The notes under the pieces: model-generated
The model's database searches: none
Told to the model about the DNA's origin: nothing
Seen by the model: the letters and a program-made list of their open reading frames with translations, nothing else
In this document: positions 33,236 through 48,235 of the stretch, in pieces
How the letters are laid out: every line of letters starts with the position of its first letter
Position numbering within the stretch: position 1 is the first letter of the stretch
From: Undaria pinnatifida
Lineage: Eukaryota > Sar > Phaeophyceae > Laminariales > Alariaceae
NCBI GenBank assembly: GCA_012845835.1
Contig: JABAKD010000016.1
Span: 24,148,053-24,212,052 of the forward strand
DNA length: 64,000 bases
Direction: 5' to 3'
Position numbers and translations under genes: made by a program

Positions 33236-33735
33236 CAAAGGGGGGTGTACCCCCTGCTTTTTTGGTCAATCGGGGACATAGGCCAAACCCGGCCGCGGGA
33301 GGCGCTTGCACGTGCCCCAGACTGCTCCAAAAGCAGTTCTGACACGCTAGCCAGGTGCCCGCAGACCTTGCCGAGCACGCGTACCTTTTTATTTTTTATT
33401 CTGAGCACGTTGTTGGGGCTAGCCGGACCGTGGCGCGCGCGGGGTCTTACGGATCCCCCCTTTTGACCACGTGTTGGGGGGGTATGCCCCGGAAATCTAC
33501 TAAATTCATGTAGTACCCCCGCATGACTATACTTTCACCCCTATTGACCGAAATCGTACTCCTACTTGACCACTAACGGAAGCCCCAAAAGCAGGTACAA
33601 ACACATCTACACATCACCGTGTACAACAGCCCGAACAGCCCAAGGGCCAAACAACCGGCAGTTGCGAGTAGTCGCGATCGATTTCTTCGGGAAACAATAC
33701 ACGAAGCGCCCAAACAGCTAGTCGAGTGTTTGCGT
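33236..33735 (+). repeat. Dispersed repeat, copy A (opposite to 63 kb copy)
   Basis: About 500 bp that recur in reverse complement at about 63030-63540. Shared landmarks are TTTTTTGGTCAATCGGGGA, a GGCGCGCGCGGGGTCTTACGG segment and GTGTACAACAGCCCGAACAGCC. A further 130 bp of the same element (34740-34870) is separated by about 1 kb not present in the other copy. No transposase is recognisable. Confidence 0.7.
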
Positions 33736-34739
33736 TAAAAAAAATCATTGAAAAAATTTCCATCATGCTAGAAAAAGGCCAGATTCCCTCCGGCATGCTT
33801 TTGGTTTTGTTTGCGGTGACCGAATCGCAGAAAAGGCGTACACGGCCTTCATATCACAGGCAGGGAGCGAGGAGGCAGCATCAAATTTTGAATTTAGATA
33901 TGGTGCGGTAGCACCTATTAATAGACTCACCGACAGGGGCAGGCCCAGCACAACACCATCAGACAAACAGCAGCACACCAGCAGTAGTGCAGTAGCAGCA
34001 CCGCAGCCGCTGCCGCAGCAGCAGCAGCAGCGGCGGGGGCGGGGGCGGAGGTGGCAGTAGCGATGGCCCCGCCAGATGAGTTGCGGCACAGCAGCTCGGC
34101 TCGGCCTGGCTCGATCACCACGATCACCACAACAACAGAACAGCCAGTTTTTTTTTTTTTTTTTTTAGAACCAAACGCAGGAGACACCAACCGCAGCAGC
34201 AGCACAATAGCCGCCGCACAGCAGTAGCAGCAGTAGCCGCGGCGGCGGACGTGCGGCGTTGGTGGCGGTGGCGGTGGAGGCTTTGGCGACGGCGTTGTGG
34301 TATAGCGACGGTGGTTGACAAAATCAGCACCGAATACGACATCACGCAGCAGCAGAGAACCAGGTCACATCGTAGAGAGCGCGGGAGCGCTGGCTCACTA
34401 GCACCTACCCCTGAGGTTGCGCGTACGCGCCATGCTTCCCCGGCTACCCTTTGGTGCCTCCGCATCAAGGTTGGGTTGTGTCTACCGCTGCTAAGCACAG
34501 CCCACAGCGGGCAGAGTCTGCTGTGCGCTCCCGTGTGGGCTGTGCCCTCGTGCCCTCGTGCCCTCTGACTGTTGTGCCGTTGTGCCTGGAGAGAACGATG
34601 GTAAGCTCGGTATTTGTAGGCCAATCGTATGAGCTGGTCGTCATTGATGGAAGTTCACTCTAAATCGTTCACTTAAACCGGAATTTTCATGCCGTTTTGG
34701 GGCAAATTCTTCCTTCAAAGTTCGCTCGGCGATATTTGT
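33736..34739. other. Insertion-like segment splitting the dispersed repeat
   Basis: About 1 kb absent from the 63 kb copy. It includes CAG/GCAGCAG-rich tracts (33960-34040 and 34190-34240), a T20-type homopolymer (about 34146-34166) and a GGCGGTGGC-rich patch near 34260. No gene recognised. Confidence 0.45.
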
Positions 34740-34870
34740 TAATTGAATTTTAGATTGAATTCTTTTAACGCAAACACGAAATCTTTGCAAAACACGAAGG
34801 AAGAAACCAAACGAAAGACAAGGAGAAATACCACTGCTGCTGCTATAAAAGGGGGTGGGTCGTGCGTGCT
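34740..34870 (+). repeat. Distal part of dispersed repeat, copy A
   Basis: Matches in reverse complement the 62.9-63.0 kb segment (AATCTTTGCAAAA, ACCACTGCTGCTG and AAAAGGGGGTTGG-like motifs), in the order expected if 33736-34739 is an insertion or the other copy has a deletion. Confidence 0.55.
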
Positions 34871-35081
34871 ACGAAAGTACGAGCAATGGAGACACTGCTT
34901 TCAAACTCCAGCAGCGAGCGGACAGCAGCACACGCACGGCAACAGCTAGCACCACGGACGGACACTTGAAGCGTAAAGGAAGACCCTATTACCACAGAAC
35001 GATATAGTTTGTACTCGCACTTTTGGAGTCGGACGTTGCGTTCCCATCATGTACCAGGTATATACTACGAATAAGGGCTCC

Positions 35082-35103
35082 GCATGGGCGCCGGCGCCCA
35101 TGC
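35082..35103. repeat. 22-bp perfect palindrome
   Basis: Perfectly self-complementary 22-mer centred on GGCGCCGGCGCC. The flanking sequence (CTCCGC on one side, TTCGGGTAGGGC on the other) recurs in reverse complement at about 60565-60615 with a slightly mismatched hairpin, so it belongs to a dispersed element rather than being random. Confidence 0.8.
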
Positions 35104-35671
35104 TTCGGGTAGGGCGGGGCAGCACTTCGACGAGGAAAAAAGTCGTAGCTGTCCGATTCGACATTATTAAAGTTTAAAGTATTGCCAAGAGTTTAATACG
35201 AGCGTGAGGTTCTAAATATCATAATTTGACATTCGATGGCGCCCATTCTTTGGGTAAGAAAATGTAGCACTCGACTAAATAAGTTGTAGTATAAAAATAT
35301 TGAAGTTTAAAGTAATACCAAGAGCTTAATACGAACATGAGATTCTGAAGGTTAACTTTGACGAAAGAAAAACCTATAAACAAAGAAAGCAAGCATAGGC
35401 GAAACACACTCTGTTATTGCAAGCGCCGCCAAGTAAAAGTTGGCCTACATGAAACAAAAATGAGTGCAGAAATACCGAAAGGAGAATTGAAACCTGCTTC
35501 GCTTCGAGGCAAAACGAAAGAGAACATGGCATCGATAAAAAAGGTATCGGACGGAATGGTTGAAAATATTTAATTTACGGAAGGGAAAAAGGAAGGCGCC
35601 GTTAATTGTGCCTTGGAAAACGCCTCCGTGTTTACTTCCACAGACAAAGAATCTACTTACAGATACTATAA

Positions 35672-36135
35672 TAGGTCCTCCATGTTTGCTTCCAAAATTC
35701 ACGAAGAACTCACTTACAGTGAAGCACTAAAGAACACATAGAGGAGACACTGCATGCCCTTAATTCAATTAGCTATTTGAATGTACGCGGCACTTACACT
35801 AGTGAAGATGTACAAAAACGGAAAACGAATCATGCAGACATAACACAAAGCAAACCAAATAATTCGTACGGTAGATCAGTATTTGATCGTACCATTGTCA
35901 CAAAACAGCTCTCCGACTCGGCGTGAGATACACGATGGGTCCTCCGGGTTTTGCTTGCACAATGTACGAAGAACTCACTTAGAAAGGAGCCCTAAAGGGC
36001 ATGTAGAATGCCCTCGATCCAATTTGTCCTTTCAACGTATAATACGGAGACCTTACACCAGAACAAAAGGCACGCTAAACGGGAAAAGAGGGATAATCGA
36101 GCCTCACACAAGGCAAACAAAATAATCCTAGACCC
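35672..36135. repeat. Divergent direct repeat, period about 266 bp
   Basis: Units starting near 35672 and 35938. Each contains GGTCCTCC, an ACGAAGAACTCACTTA segment, ATGCCCT and later ATCGTACCATT. No coding capacity. An unrecognised 117-codon ATG-started frame follows at 36305-36658 (+); I do not call it a gene. Confidence 0.55.
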
Positions 36136-36720
36136 GTATGAAATCGTACCATTATCCCTAACAGCCCCCGACTCGGTGGAAGGTAGGCCCCAAACAACTT
36201 GATACTCCTATCAATATGTTAAACGGCACTCTTCATACCGACATTATAATGCCCGAAAACATTGGCTCGTCCGTTTAAAAAGTCTGCAAGAGGAGCAAAA
36301 CAACATGCCTCCGATACGGAACAGCCCAAATGAAGCTATAGCAGCAGCCCCTCTGTTGGATATTCCCCACGGGAGTGCGCAAAACACACAGTTTGCTGCG
36401 CCAAAGTTCAAAAGTGCTCTATTGATGGTATTATGTTTCAACCCAAAAAAGCCCAGCAGTCCCCCGTTTGAAGCAACTAACCCCCCCAAAAAAACAGCTC
36501 AATGCCAGGTAAACGTGCGGAGGGAAAACACGATATACGCATGTACTACAATCGCCCCCGAAGATCATGTAATGATCATTCGGTGTTCAGCTGTTTTTGT
36601 AGACGGGTACGAAAACCACGTCGAAATCACGGATCATAGGCGCCTGAAAAGGGGATAACCCCTAATACGAAGCACATGACCGGTGCATCCACGATGGAAG
36701 AACACGAAACAACTTAACTT

Positions 36721-39600
36721 TCAGGAACAACAAAAAAGAAACACGGAAAAGAAGAAGCTAGACATCCATGTGCTGGAGAGCTCATCGCAACAGTACGCAG
36801 TAGAAATGCTGGATGTAGATCTTGTGCGTGGGTGGAAAGGTTGCTGGCTTGGAAGGTGCCAGGCCTGGGGTTGGGATGCAGATGGTCCTGATGGATGCAG
36901 AACTGGAGCAAGAGGTGAAGCAGCAGGGGTTATTATTAGAGAGTCGTAATGTCGGGCGTTGAGATCGTATAGGAGATAGATATTGTTTGGGTTGACGTTT
37001 GCTCTGATAGGTGGTGATGATCCAGTGAAAACGACGTGGATGGTTTTGGCGTATAGAAATCCAGCGGCAATGATCTCGGGTTGCCCCATGAAGGTGGTCG
37101 AAGATTACATTATTTGCAAGTAGTCGTCATAAGATGTGTAGGTTCGTGGCGATTGGCCCAAAACATAGATATTTTATGTACCTATGCCAGTGCTTATGTT
37201 GATGTCTTGATTTTGTCGGTGTTAATCAAGGTACTGAACGACTTCGTTTCGTATTTGGGCATGAAGGTCTGGGGTTCCAAGAATATGCCTTGATAGCGAA
37301 AGAAAGCCACATGAACCATCTCCTACTTCGCAGAAGATGGTCCATCTAGATGTTGAAGAAGGTTGAAAATTGGAACGATTGGTGGAGGGTAACGGGGGTG
37401 TTGTGTTCAGTTGGGAATTATGTGCAGGATTGCCAGTAGCTGCTTCGACAAAGGGCGAGTAGACGACATTGGCAGTATGAGGGACGTCATCAATAATGCG
37501 GGAGGGAGGTAGAAGGCACATTATTGAGTCACGATTTTGTGCACGGCTTGGAGCAACATAGAGTTGACCATGTGCAAAAACATCGCTTCTGAGGTCTGGT
37601 CCAATACGACTTAGTGCTTGCCCTTGTGACTTGTTTATGGTTAGCGAATACGCAAGACGAAGAGGAAATTGTACACGCTTGAATAAAATACCTTGACGGC
37701 CAACTTGGGCAGTGGAGGATATTCTAGGCACTATAACCGATCGTTTTGTCAGCGTTGAGTAGCTCGACTTGGATAACACGTAAATTTTGGGAAATTCCGC
37801 GGGGGACTCCTTTCTGACCGTTAACGAGACCTTGGGAAAAGTTCAAATTCCTTGTGATGATAGCAAGTGAGTTAGACTTGGGGAAAAGTTTGTGAGGTGG
37901 AACACCCCGGACCTTGAGAGTAATGAGATGTTCTGGTGAATCGAAAGCTGTATTACTGTTGGAGTTATTGGTGTTTAAAGTATCTGAGCTGAAGGAGGTA
38001 GCACTAGCTCCTGGTCTCCTACTGGCGATGTTGTTTGTGACGTATCAATGGAGGCATTTGTGGTGGACAGGATGACGCGAATGTTCAATAATCTCACGTC
38101 TTCGTTGATATTTGGGTAGACGAAATTGATCAAGTCTTCGAAGTTGGTCGTATACTGAAGTTGGAAGTGATCAGATTTTGAGATGTTGTGGACATTCGTT
38201 AGCGGAATGAGGTCGGCACCGTCGGGAAGCTTGGCAAGGGGTTGGCTAATTTCTCCAAAAGCTCGAACAAAGGACGAGTAAGGAGCATCTTTCTTATCTC
38301 GTTGGGAAATCGTGAATCTCATGCGTGTGACACTGTTCCACAGATGACTTGATATAACTGCAGCTTCGACGGTGTCAGACGCAGAACCAAATTTAACGAT
38401 TGGACCTATTTGTCTCCAGTCGCCACTAAAGAGGACTGGCTTTCCACCGAAAGAAGTTGGATTATGGAGATCTCGCAGCGTAATATCTAGGGCTTCGACG
38501 CAGTGCTTGTGTGTTATTGGGAGTTCGTCCCAAACTATTAAATCACATTTGCGCAACAATTCAGCTCTTTGAATTTGATATTGCACATGGCTCCGGCTAC
38601 GACGCGATCATCAAGTGGTAACTTAAACATGGAATGGGCAGTCCACCCGCCGGGTAATTGGAGGGCAGCGATCCCAGTAAACGCGACGACCAACACAGTC
38701 TTTCCCAACCCCCTTGGATGTGCAGCAATTACTTTATCCGTAAACGTTTTACGAGTTCCAGCATGCGCGTTTATCATGAAAGGTCGTCCGTTTTTGTCAC
38801 ATACGGCAGAAACGATTGTGTCATAGACTTTACGTTTGCTCTGGTGTAAGTAATGGCTCGTGTTCGTTCGCAAACAATGTTTCATCTGCTTGGTTGAAAG
38901 TGGTAGTCATGCGTTGGTATTCTGTTTGAGAGTGTGTAACTCGGGGCAGGTTTAGTTGCTCGTTGGATTTGCCGTGAAGTTGCAATTTCAAGTAAATCTC
39001 ACGCAGAGCATGCTGAACGGCGTCTTGCCTGGTATAACGCAACAGCAAATCTCCTATAAGGTTATCTTCAAAGTCACGCCAAAGTGTAGGAGCAGGGCCC
39101 CCATCTAATATTAGTGTGACAAAAGCCCTCGTAGTTGTTTTCCTACTAGAAACGTTGACGCTTCTTGCATGCATATGGTGTTTTCTTCATCACCGGAAAC
39201 TAATCCTTTCGCTAAAGCAGCACTGTGAAATGTAGGGTGTACCGTAGATCCTTGTTGCGGGTGTGTTTATAGTTCTTAATTTAGCAAATGATCTATCAGG
39301 AGAGTTGTAGAGAAGGAGACGTAGGTAGAAGAGATCGCCCACTGCAGGATGTTGGAAGCCAATACGACAGACGTGAGCATTTTGAGATGTTCTTCTAGAC
39401 ACAACATTGGCGTACTTCTCTAACCACTTTCCATATGGGGCAGATGTAGGGGTTGGCGAATTACTCTTCTTCTTGGTGACGATGTACGACTCGTAGTAAT
39501 CAAGAATTGAGGCAGGAGTAAAGATAATATCGGTTGGTTGTTCGAAGTAAGTCATGAACATTGATGCCGAGTCGTTTGCTATTTGTAGACGTTCCTCAGG
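36721..39600 (-). pseudogene. Helitron RepHel relic (H3), helicase plus OTU half
   Basis: Broken reading frames from 39561 down to 36721 match, in order, the intact Helitron protein at 42222-47357 from about its residue 820 onward: Rep C-terminal region (YYESYIVTKK, HVCRIGFQHPAVGDL), PIF1 helicase and OTU domain. The Rep nuclease part is missing. The helicase Walker A is degenerate (AHAGTRKT instead of APAGTGKT), while Walker B (LIVWDELP) and the OTU start (GDGSCGF) survive. Several frameshifts separate the pieces (near 39180, 38850, 38570, 37970-37780 and 37200). A dead autonomous-type element, clearly divergent from the intact one. Confidence 0.88.
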
Positions 39601-40289
39601 GGTGGTGTTTGTCGGATATAGAGGTAACTAATATTACGGGAATCGGGATCTTCAGGACTGGGTCGCTCACAGCGCAGCGGGGAAATTCGACCCCCTCTGA
39701 AAACAGTACGTTAACTTCGCGCCCTCATAGCGCGCTCCCAGACGCACGGCCAGGCTCGCGCCTTCGCAATGCGGCACCTGGTGGCCTAGCGAACAGAATG
39801 GCTCGTTGCGTGCGGTCTCGATTGTCCCTGCTGGGTTGGAATCAGCGTCGTGAAAAGCGCGCCGAACCCCGCAGAACCGACGTCTTTCGTCTTTCGGCAG
39901 CAAACCTGCACTTTCATTTGCTTCCGATCGCAAAAAAGTGACAGTCCCGTTTTGCGGAGTATTGGCGTTGAGGTTGTGTGTTGTCAGCACAGAGAGGGGA
40001 TGGGCACGCACACCCTCCAAAGCCGAACGTATACCGTCTATTTCACCTCTGGTGAGGTTTGTTGCACGCGCAGCTTTCACGTAGTAGGTCGATCGCGGGT
40101 AACGAGAGCAAGCGCAACCTCAACGATGCCGCTCAACGAAGCTGGGGTGTAGCTGCTGCTGCTGTGGGTTCTGGATCTTTACCAAAACTTCGACCAAACT
40201 TCGTTTTAGTCGCCTCAGCACACCCGCCCGACGCGAACACGCGCACACGCACACAATTCAACACAGCAGCCGCTCCCCTCGCAGTAGAC
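39601..40289. other. Between Helitron relic H3 and HAC-1; no supported gene
   Basis: Presumed 5' flank and promoter of HAC-1. It contains a 137-codon - strand open frame (39667-40080) with plausible composition but no recognised family. The left end of the intact Helitron, if it includes HAC-1, would have to lie here. Confidence 0.4.
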
Positions 40290-42144
<1,855 letters not shown>

Positions 42145-42221
42145 GGTGAGCTCAAGATCAACCGGGCAAAGCGCTCCCCTAAACCTTTTATCTGAACGCG
42201 AACTTGAAACTTTAACCTTCC

Positions 42222-45200
42222 ATGTCAACCGATCAGCGATGTACTCGCTCGCAACGAAATACCCGTCGTGCTGAAATTGCCCGCGAGCGCAGGCGTAGGC
42301 GCGCGTGCATTTTAGCGGGGCGGCGCTCACGACGTACCCTTCAAAACGAAACTCGAACGCAGAACACTAATAACATGGAACGTGATCTCCGCAGTAACAA
42401 CCTGGACAGCGATTCTGAATCAGAGACTGACGTCGTTGTTCAACATTTTAATCGAATGAGAAACCGCATCCCTCGAAGACCCGACCCTAGAGACGTTGCC
42501 GCTGCCAATTCCATGGAAGGTTCAGAAGAAAGACTTGGTGTGCAAGCCTTTAATTCCACCAACTTTGAGTATCCACTTGAGGCGTACGAACTAAAATACC
42601 CGTGCTTGCTACATGAAAGTAACTATACGTGCCAACACTGTGGGTCTGTGCTATGGAAAGAGGAACGGTCTGGGTCCTATAACTGTTGTAACCGTGGGAG
42701 ATCTGCCATTCACCGGCTTAAACCTATTCCACAAACATTGTTATCGCTCTTCCAAACCGCACGTTTTCGCGAATCACAAAGGGCATATAACGGGTTATTT
42801 AGTTTCACAGCTTTGGGAGCAGGAGGCATAGAAAACCGATCGTGGACTCAAGGAAAACCACCGACAATGCTTACTCTCCATGGTAAAGCATACCATAGAA
42901 TTTTCGACTTACAGGAGAAGTATCAAAACCAAAATGTTAACAACAGTGCCAGGTTTTACATATTCGATTCCGAATTCGCACAGACAACCTCCTCACAACA
43001 TTTAGATTCACGGATTGCAGGCACTCTAAGATCCCACGTGAACAGCGAGATTAGGTGGGCTCGAGAATACAGGTCTGCCGTAGACACAATATTAAACACA
43101 TCAGCGTCAGAGTCCAGTGCGCCTTTTATAGAGTTCAGTGAAGTTAGCAGAGTTAATGATGGACCAGTGTTGGGCGAGAATCCGAGTGCAAATGAAATAG
43201 CAGCTTTAGTGTTTACCTCAGGGAATCAAAATGATGCGCCGCGAGCAGTTATCACCTATCCAAGGAACAGCCCAGATAACAAACCACGCTTCCTGCCGCT
43301 TTGGAGCTCTGCATATGAAACGCTACAGTTCCCCCTGCTGTTTTTGCATGGAGAAGCAGGTTGGAGTAAGGGTAACTACAAAGAGAACCCGCCGTTCAAA
43401 TCTAAAACAATGAACCGGTCAAACACCGAAGCCGTAACGTTTCCCTTCTACTGTAGGCAGCGTATTCTTTCGGAGCCGATATTTAAGATTAACTGCCGAA
43501 TCGCTCAGGAATGGGTCTGTGATTCTTTGAGCAGAATGGAAGAAGAGCGTTTGAATTTCGTCGAAAATAGTGACATGCAGCATAGGCTTGCTTCCAACCG
43601 GTCCATTCAAGACGCCCAACCTCATGAACAACCCGGTAAATTGCTTCCTGCTTCTCACCCTGGCTCACCTGCCAAGCGTAAAAGTGATACAGAAGACGCT
43701 CTATGCATCGTGAACAGGCGAGGAAGACCGCATTTGTTCATCACCGTAACTTTCAATGCGGATTGGAAAGAGGTGCAAGAAAATTTGCTGCCAGGACAAA
43801 GTGCTTATGATCGTCCTGATCTATGTTGTCGTGTTTTCAAATTGAAGATGAAAGAAATTATGAAGGTTTTAAAGTCTGGCAAAATTTTTGGCGCTTACGA
43901 CAGCCATTTAGCGGTGACGGAATTCCAAAAGAGGGGGTACCCTCACGCTCACATTCTCATGACCTTCAAAAATGCAGGCCCTGATGCCCTAAACGAAATG
44001 GACAAATGGGTGTGGGCTCAGCTGCCTGACGAAAACATAGCAGGAGGAAAACTACGTGAAAAGGTACTCAAATACATGATACACAAGCCGTGTGGGGCAG
44101 TTGGAAACATGAGTGCTCCATGCATGCAAGTAAACCGTCACACGAACAAAAAGTGTTGTAACAAGTACTTTCCGCAACCATTCAGAAGCATTGCAACCGT
44201 CAACGACAAAACTGGACGGGCAGAATATACTCGGAGGAAGAACGGTGACAACCCGACCATAAGAATGAGAGTAAACAACCAATGGAAAAGTGTTAGGATA
44301 GGAAACGAGTGGGTGGTGCCGTACAACCCCATGTTGCTCATGATGTTTGACTGCCACATTTGTGTTGATGTCGTCACCGCAACATCATGCGTTAAATACG
44401 TGTTCAAATATTGTCACAAAGGGGACGCGTTTATTCGAGCAAGGATACAGGGCATTACCTCAGAAGTTGAACAATATAGAAAAACGAGGTATATTTCAGC
44501 CGCAGAGGCGACGTGGAGACTATTAGGTTACCATATGGTGGACAGATACCCTGCGGTAACTAAGATTCACGCCCATCTTGAAGGAGAGCAACAAATCACT
44601 TATCCCAAAAATGCCACCCACGATGATAGACTTGAGATAGCCGCGCAGTCACAGACACACGTGCTCAGGTACTACATGCGACCGAAAAATCCCTGCTTTT
44701 CGGACTTGACCATTCTAGACTATTACGAGCAATACACTATCACCTCGCCCAAAAAAGATGACCCTCCGCTTGAGTTTGCTCCGCTTGGCAAATACCTCGA
44801 TGGATACAAAAACATCGTTTCCAAACGAAAAAACGACGATCACGTTTGCCGAATTTCGTTTCAGAGTCCAGCGGTGGGAGATCTCTACTACTTGAGGTTG
44901 TTACTACACACGATTCCAGCCAGGTCGTTCGCAGAATTACGAACAGTGCAAACAGACACAGGCGATCCCGTTGTTCACCCTACTTTTCATGATGCCGCCA
45001 GAGCAAGAGGTCTCATCACGGGAGACGAAGAGTATTCACTATGTATGGAAGAAGCTTCAGTGTTTCAAGTTGCGTCCCAGCTCCGTGCTCTTTTCGTTAC
45101 GCTCATTTTAGATGGTGCGCCAGCACCGAAGCTATGGCGTGACTTTAAGGACAACCTCATCGAAGATTTCCTTCTTAGGTTATCCACAGACGATGCCATA

Positions 45201-47357
45201 CAAGCTGCCTTGTGTGAAATAGACCTCAAGCTAAACCAGCATGGTAAATGTAACGAACAAGTCAACCTTCCAAAGCCTATGCATCCGCGAACTGAATTTG
45301 AAAGGATGCGTGATGCCTTCGACCCACAAACATGTGCAGAATACGCAGAGCTGCATGAACCGCGACTGACCAGTGAGCAGAGCCACATTTACAAAACAGT
45401 CTTAGACTCAGTTCGAGCCGATAATGGGTGTCCATTTATGATTGATGCGCCCGCCGGAACTGGCAAGACATACACAGAAAAATGTATTTCCGCAAGGTTG
45501 AGAGGTGAAAGAAAGACAGTGCTCATCGTTGCTTCCACCGGCATCGCCGCCTTACAGCTCCCTGGAGGCTGGACCGCGCACTCCATGTTCAAATTACCTA
45601 TGGACGAAGCAATGTCGCCAACCTGCGTATGCAACATAAACACCAACACTCAAAGAGCAGAGCTAATCCGCAAAGCGGACCTCATCATTTGGGACGAGTT
45701 ACCTATGACCCACAGATATTGCATTGAGGCCCTCGACAGAACACTTCAAGATCTGATGAAAAACAATAAGCTTTTTGGTGGAAAAACTATTTTGTTCAGT
45801 GGAGATTGGCGCCAAACAGGGCCAATAGTTAAGAACGGCACCGCCACCGATACCGTCGACGCAGCCTTTATTTCTAGCCCCCTATGGAAACACGTTAAAC
45901 GCATGAGACTAACCAAATCGCAACGAGACAAAGATGATCCTCAGTATGCTGCTTTTGTGCGGGCGATAGGCGAGGGTACCCACCCTACACAATCAATCGA
46001 CGGCACGGACATGATTGCCTTGAATAACCACAACCTCGATGCCAATGACCACTTCCAGCTCAAATATACAACAAATTTCGATGAGCTCATGAACTTTGTG
46101 TATCCCAATGTCAATGAACAATCGCGCAACTGGGACAAACGCGCCATATTGGCGACCACCAACAACGCAATTGACCGTTCTAATGAAGCCATATCGGACT
46201 TGCGGCCCGGAGAGTACTGTACATACCTCAGCTCAGATACACTAATAAGTGATGAGACCACGCCTCACACAGCCTTTGCTTCTCCTGAACACCTCCACCA
46301 ATTAAACGTGCAAGGTGTCCCTCCCCATGAGCTTTGCCTCAAGTCAGACGGACTTGCGATGATCGTGCGAAATCTCAACTTTTCGGAGGGACTCATCAAC
46401 GGTCAAAAATGCGTTGTCCTCGCAGTTTCCCCAAACAGCCGAGTCCTTCAAGTCGAACTTCTCACCGAAACATCGCCCCATCCAATTGTTTTGATTCCAC
46501 GTATAGGCTTTCGTGCGACAGTTGGAAGAAATGGCATCACGTTCATGCGAACACAGTTTCCCATCCGAACTTCATATTCCGTCACGGTGAATCGTTCACA
46601 GGGACAGACACTTACAAAAATTGGCTTGGACTTGAGATCACCTGCGTTTGGGCATGGTCAACTTTACGTCGCGCTCAGCCGTGCGCAAAATCGCCAGTCA
46701 ATTATGTGCCTTTTACCACAAGAACATATTGTTGACGGCATTCCACACACGGAGAACATTGTATACCCTCCTTTCACCGCTGCCGCCACAGGCCAAGCTG
46801 TAACACCTCCACCGTATCAACCTCCAAACACCTCGCCTCCTGCGCCCTCCAATGCCTCCTCTCAACCGTCAAGTGACAGCCAAACTCCACCTCCAACATG
46901 GACAGTCGTCGACGAAATTGGGGATGGAGCATGCGGATTTCGCGGCATAGCACGACGAATATACAACGACCCAAACAGACACTACCAAGTACGCTCGGAA
47001 ATACTCCAATACATGAACGAAAACCGCAACGACCCTAACTTGCTAAACGCCATTTCCGCTGGCATGAACCATGAACTACTCCAAGCCCTTGGTGAACCGC
47101 CACAACAGTATACATCATATGACAACTACCTCTCAATCATGTCTCACCCGCGAGCTTACCTTGGTGAGCCAGAAATTTACGCATGCATGCAACGATACAA
47201 CATACCCATAAACGTTACTATCGGAAACAACCCCCGACCAAATCCTCAAAACGCCGACCCTTCTACCATACACCTGCACTATCAACCACAATCACGTCAT
47301 TACTCTTCCCTAATCCTAAATAACCCTTCCACCGACCATCCGCCTGTCGCAGCATGA
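42222..47357 (+). mobile_element. Helitron RepHel transposase with OTU domain (H1)
   Basis: Intact single-exon ORF of 1711 aa encoding the rolling-circle transposase of an apparently autonomous Helitron. The basic N-terminus is followed by a Zn motif CQHCGSVLW ... CC (about residues 133-152). The Helitron-like Rep domain has the HUH motif PHAHIL (H575, H577) and the two catalytic tyrosines Y726 and Y730 in K-Y-V-F-K-Y-x-x-K. A PIF1-type helicase follows: Walker A APAGTGKT (1076-1083), Walker B IIWDE (D1158, E1159), LFSGDWRQTGP, and the C-terminal VNRSQGQT ... YVALSRAQ. The C-terminus is an OTU-type cysteine protease domain with D1568, C1571 and H1693. All key catalytic residues are present and there are no internal stops. 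ATG 42222 is the first in frame. Element termini (5' TC, 3' CTRR with hairpin) could not be fixed by eye. HAC-1 lies directly upstream. Confidence 0.95.
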
Positions 47358-47593
47358 CCGCGCCGCCAACGCGCCAGCGCCGGTGGTTCGCCTCTATGAT
47401 CGTCCCTGACGACCTTCACCACTTCTTCGACCCACACTTCGAGCGCTCCCTCATTGCGGACGCAGAGCAAGAGGCCACCGGCGACACCCGGCAGCAAGTC
47501 GAAGATGATGCCAACTTCGAAGCGGAACTTCAAGACTACTACTCAACGTCCTTCCAGTGGCACATCAAAATGTGCCAATGTAGCCGTCCATGA
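47354..47593 (+). CDS. Small acidic ORF overlapping the Helitron stop (ATGA)
   Basis: A 79-codon frame whose ATG overlaps the Helitron stop codon as ATGA. The product is acidic in its middle (DDLHHFFDPHFERSL, EAELQDYYSTSFQW) and not low complexity. I recognise no family. It may be a separate small ORF, a C-terminal extension reached by frameshift or splicing, or chance. No homologous copy is identifiable downstream of the H3 OTU end by eye. Confidence 0.3.
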   Translation: MTAPPTRQRRWFASMIVPDDLHHFFDPHFERSLIADAEQEATGDTRQQVEDDANFEAELQDYYSTSFQWHIKMCQCSRP

Positions 47594-47866
47594 TAACTGT
47601 CGACCCCAAGTTACTCGTGGGGCCAGGTGTATATTTCGTGTATATATGTCAGTAGCCGCGGACACGCTCAGTCTCGTGCTAATTATTTCCCGCGGCATTG
47701 TCAGTAGTAAGTCTTCATTTTTTCAGCCATTCTGTACATGGTAGCCGGCGAGTACATATTAGCGGCCACCGTGGCATTTTGTCTAACCCTAAATAGTGAG
47801 TCTTCATTTTTTCAGTGCCGAGTTTGCGCGTGCGCCGCGCCGGCATACTGCCTGTTTTTTCCCGTT

Positions 47867-48235
47867 GTCAGCCAAGTATGTAGTCTCAGCTTTCGTAGCA
47901 TCAAATTGTAAGTAGGGAGTCTTCATTTTTGCGGTGCCGAGTTTGCGCCAACCTCTTCATAGCCATGTCTGTTATGCGAACGTCTTTGAGTGGGTGAAGA
48001 GTTCGAGTTGCAATGCATCTGGCTACCCCGGCATACTGTCTGTTTTTTCCCGGTGTCAGCCAAGTATGTAGTCTCAGCTTTCGTAGCATCAAATTGTAAG
48101 TAGGGAGTCTTCATTTTTGCGGTGCCGAGTTTGCGCCAACCTCTTCATAGCCATGTCTGTTATGCGAACGTCTTTGAGTGGGTGAAGAGTTCGAGTTGCA
48201 ATGCATCTGGCTACCCTGTCCCCATTTTGTAAGTA
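47867..48235. repeat. 188-bp tandem repeat, two near-identical units
   Basis: Units starting at 47867 and 48055 (both GTCAGCCAAGTATGTAGTCT), almost identical over about 170 bp. Partial degenerate units occur before (47800-47830) and after (48330-48380), marked by AGTCTTCATTTTT and GTTTGCGCCAACCTCTTC. It lies in the presumed 3' non-coding part of Helitron H1. Confidence 0.85.

Noticed and set aside
36305-36658. 117-codon frame in the 35-36.7 kb repeat area
   Set aside because: No recognised family, no conserved counterpart, surrounded by degenerate repeats.
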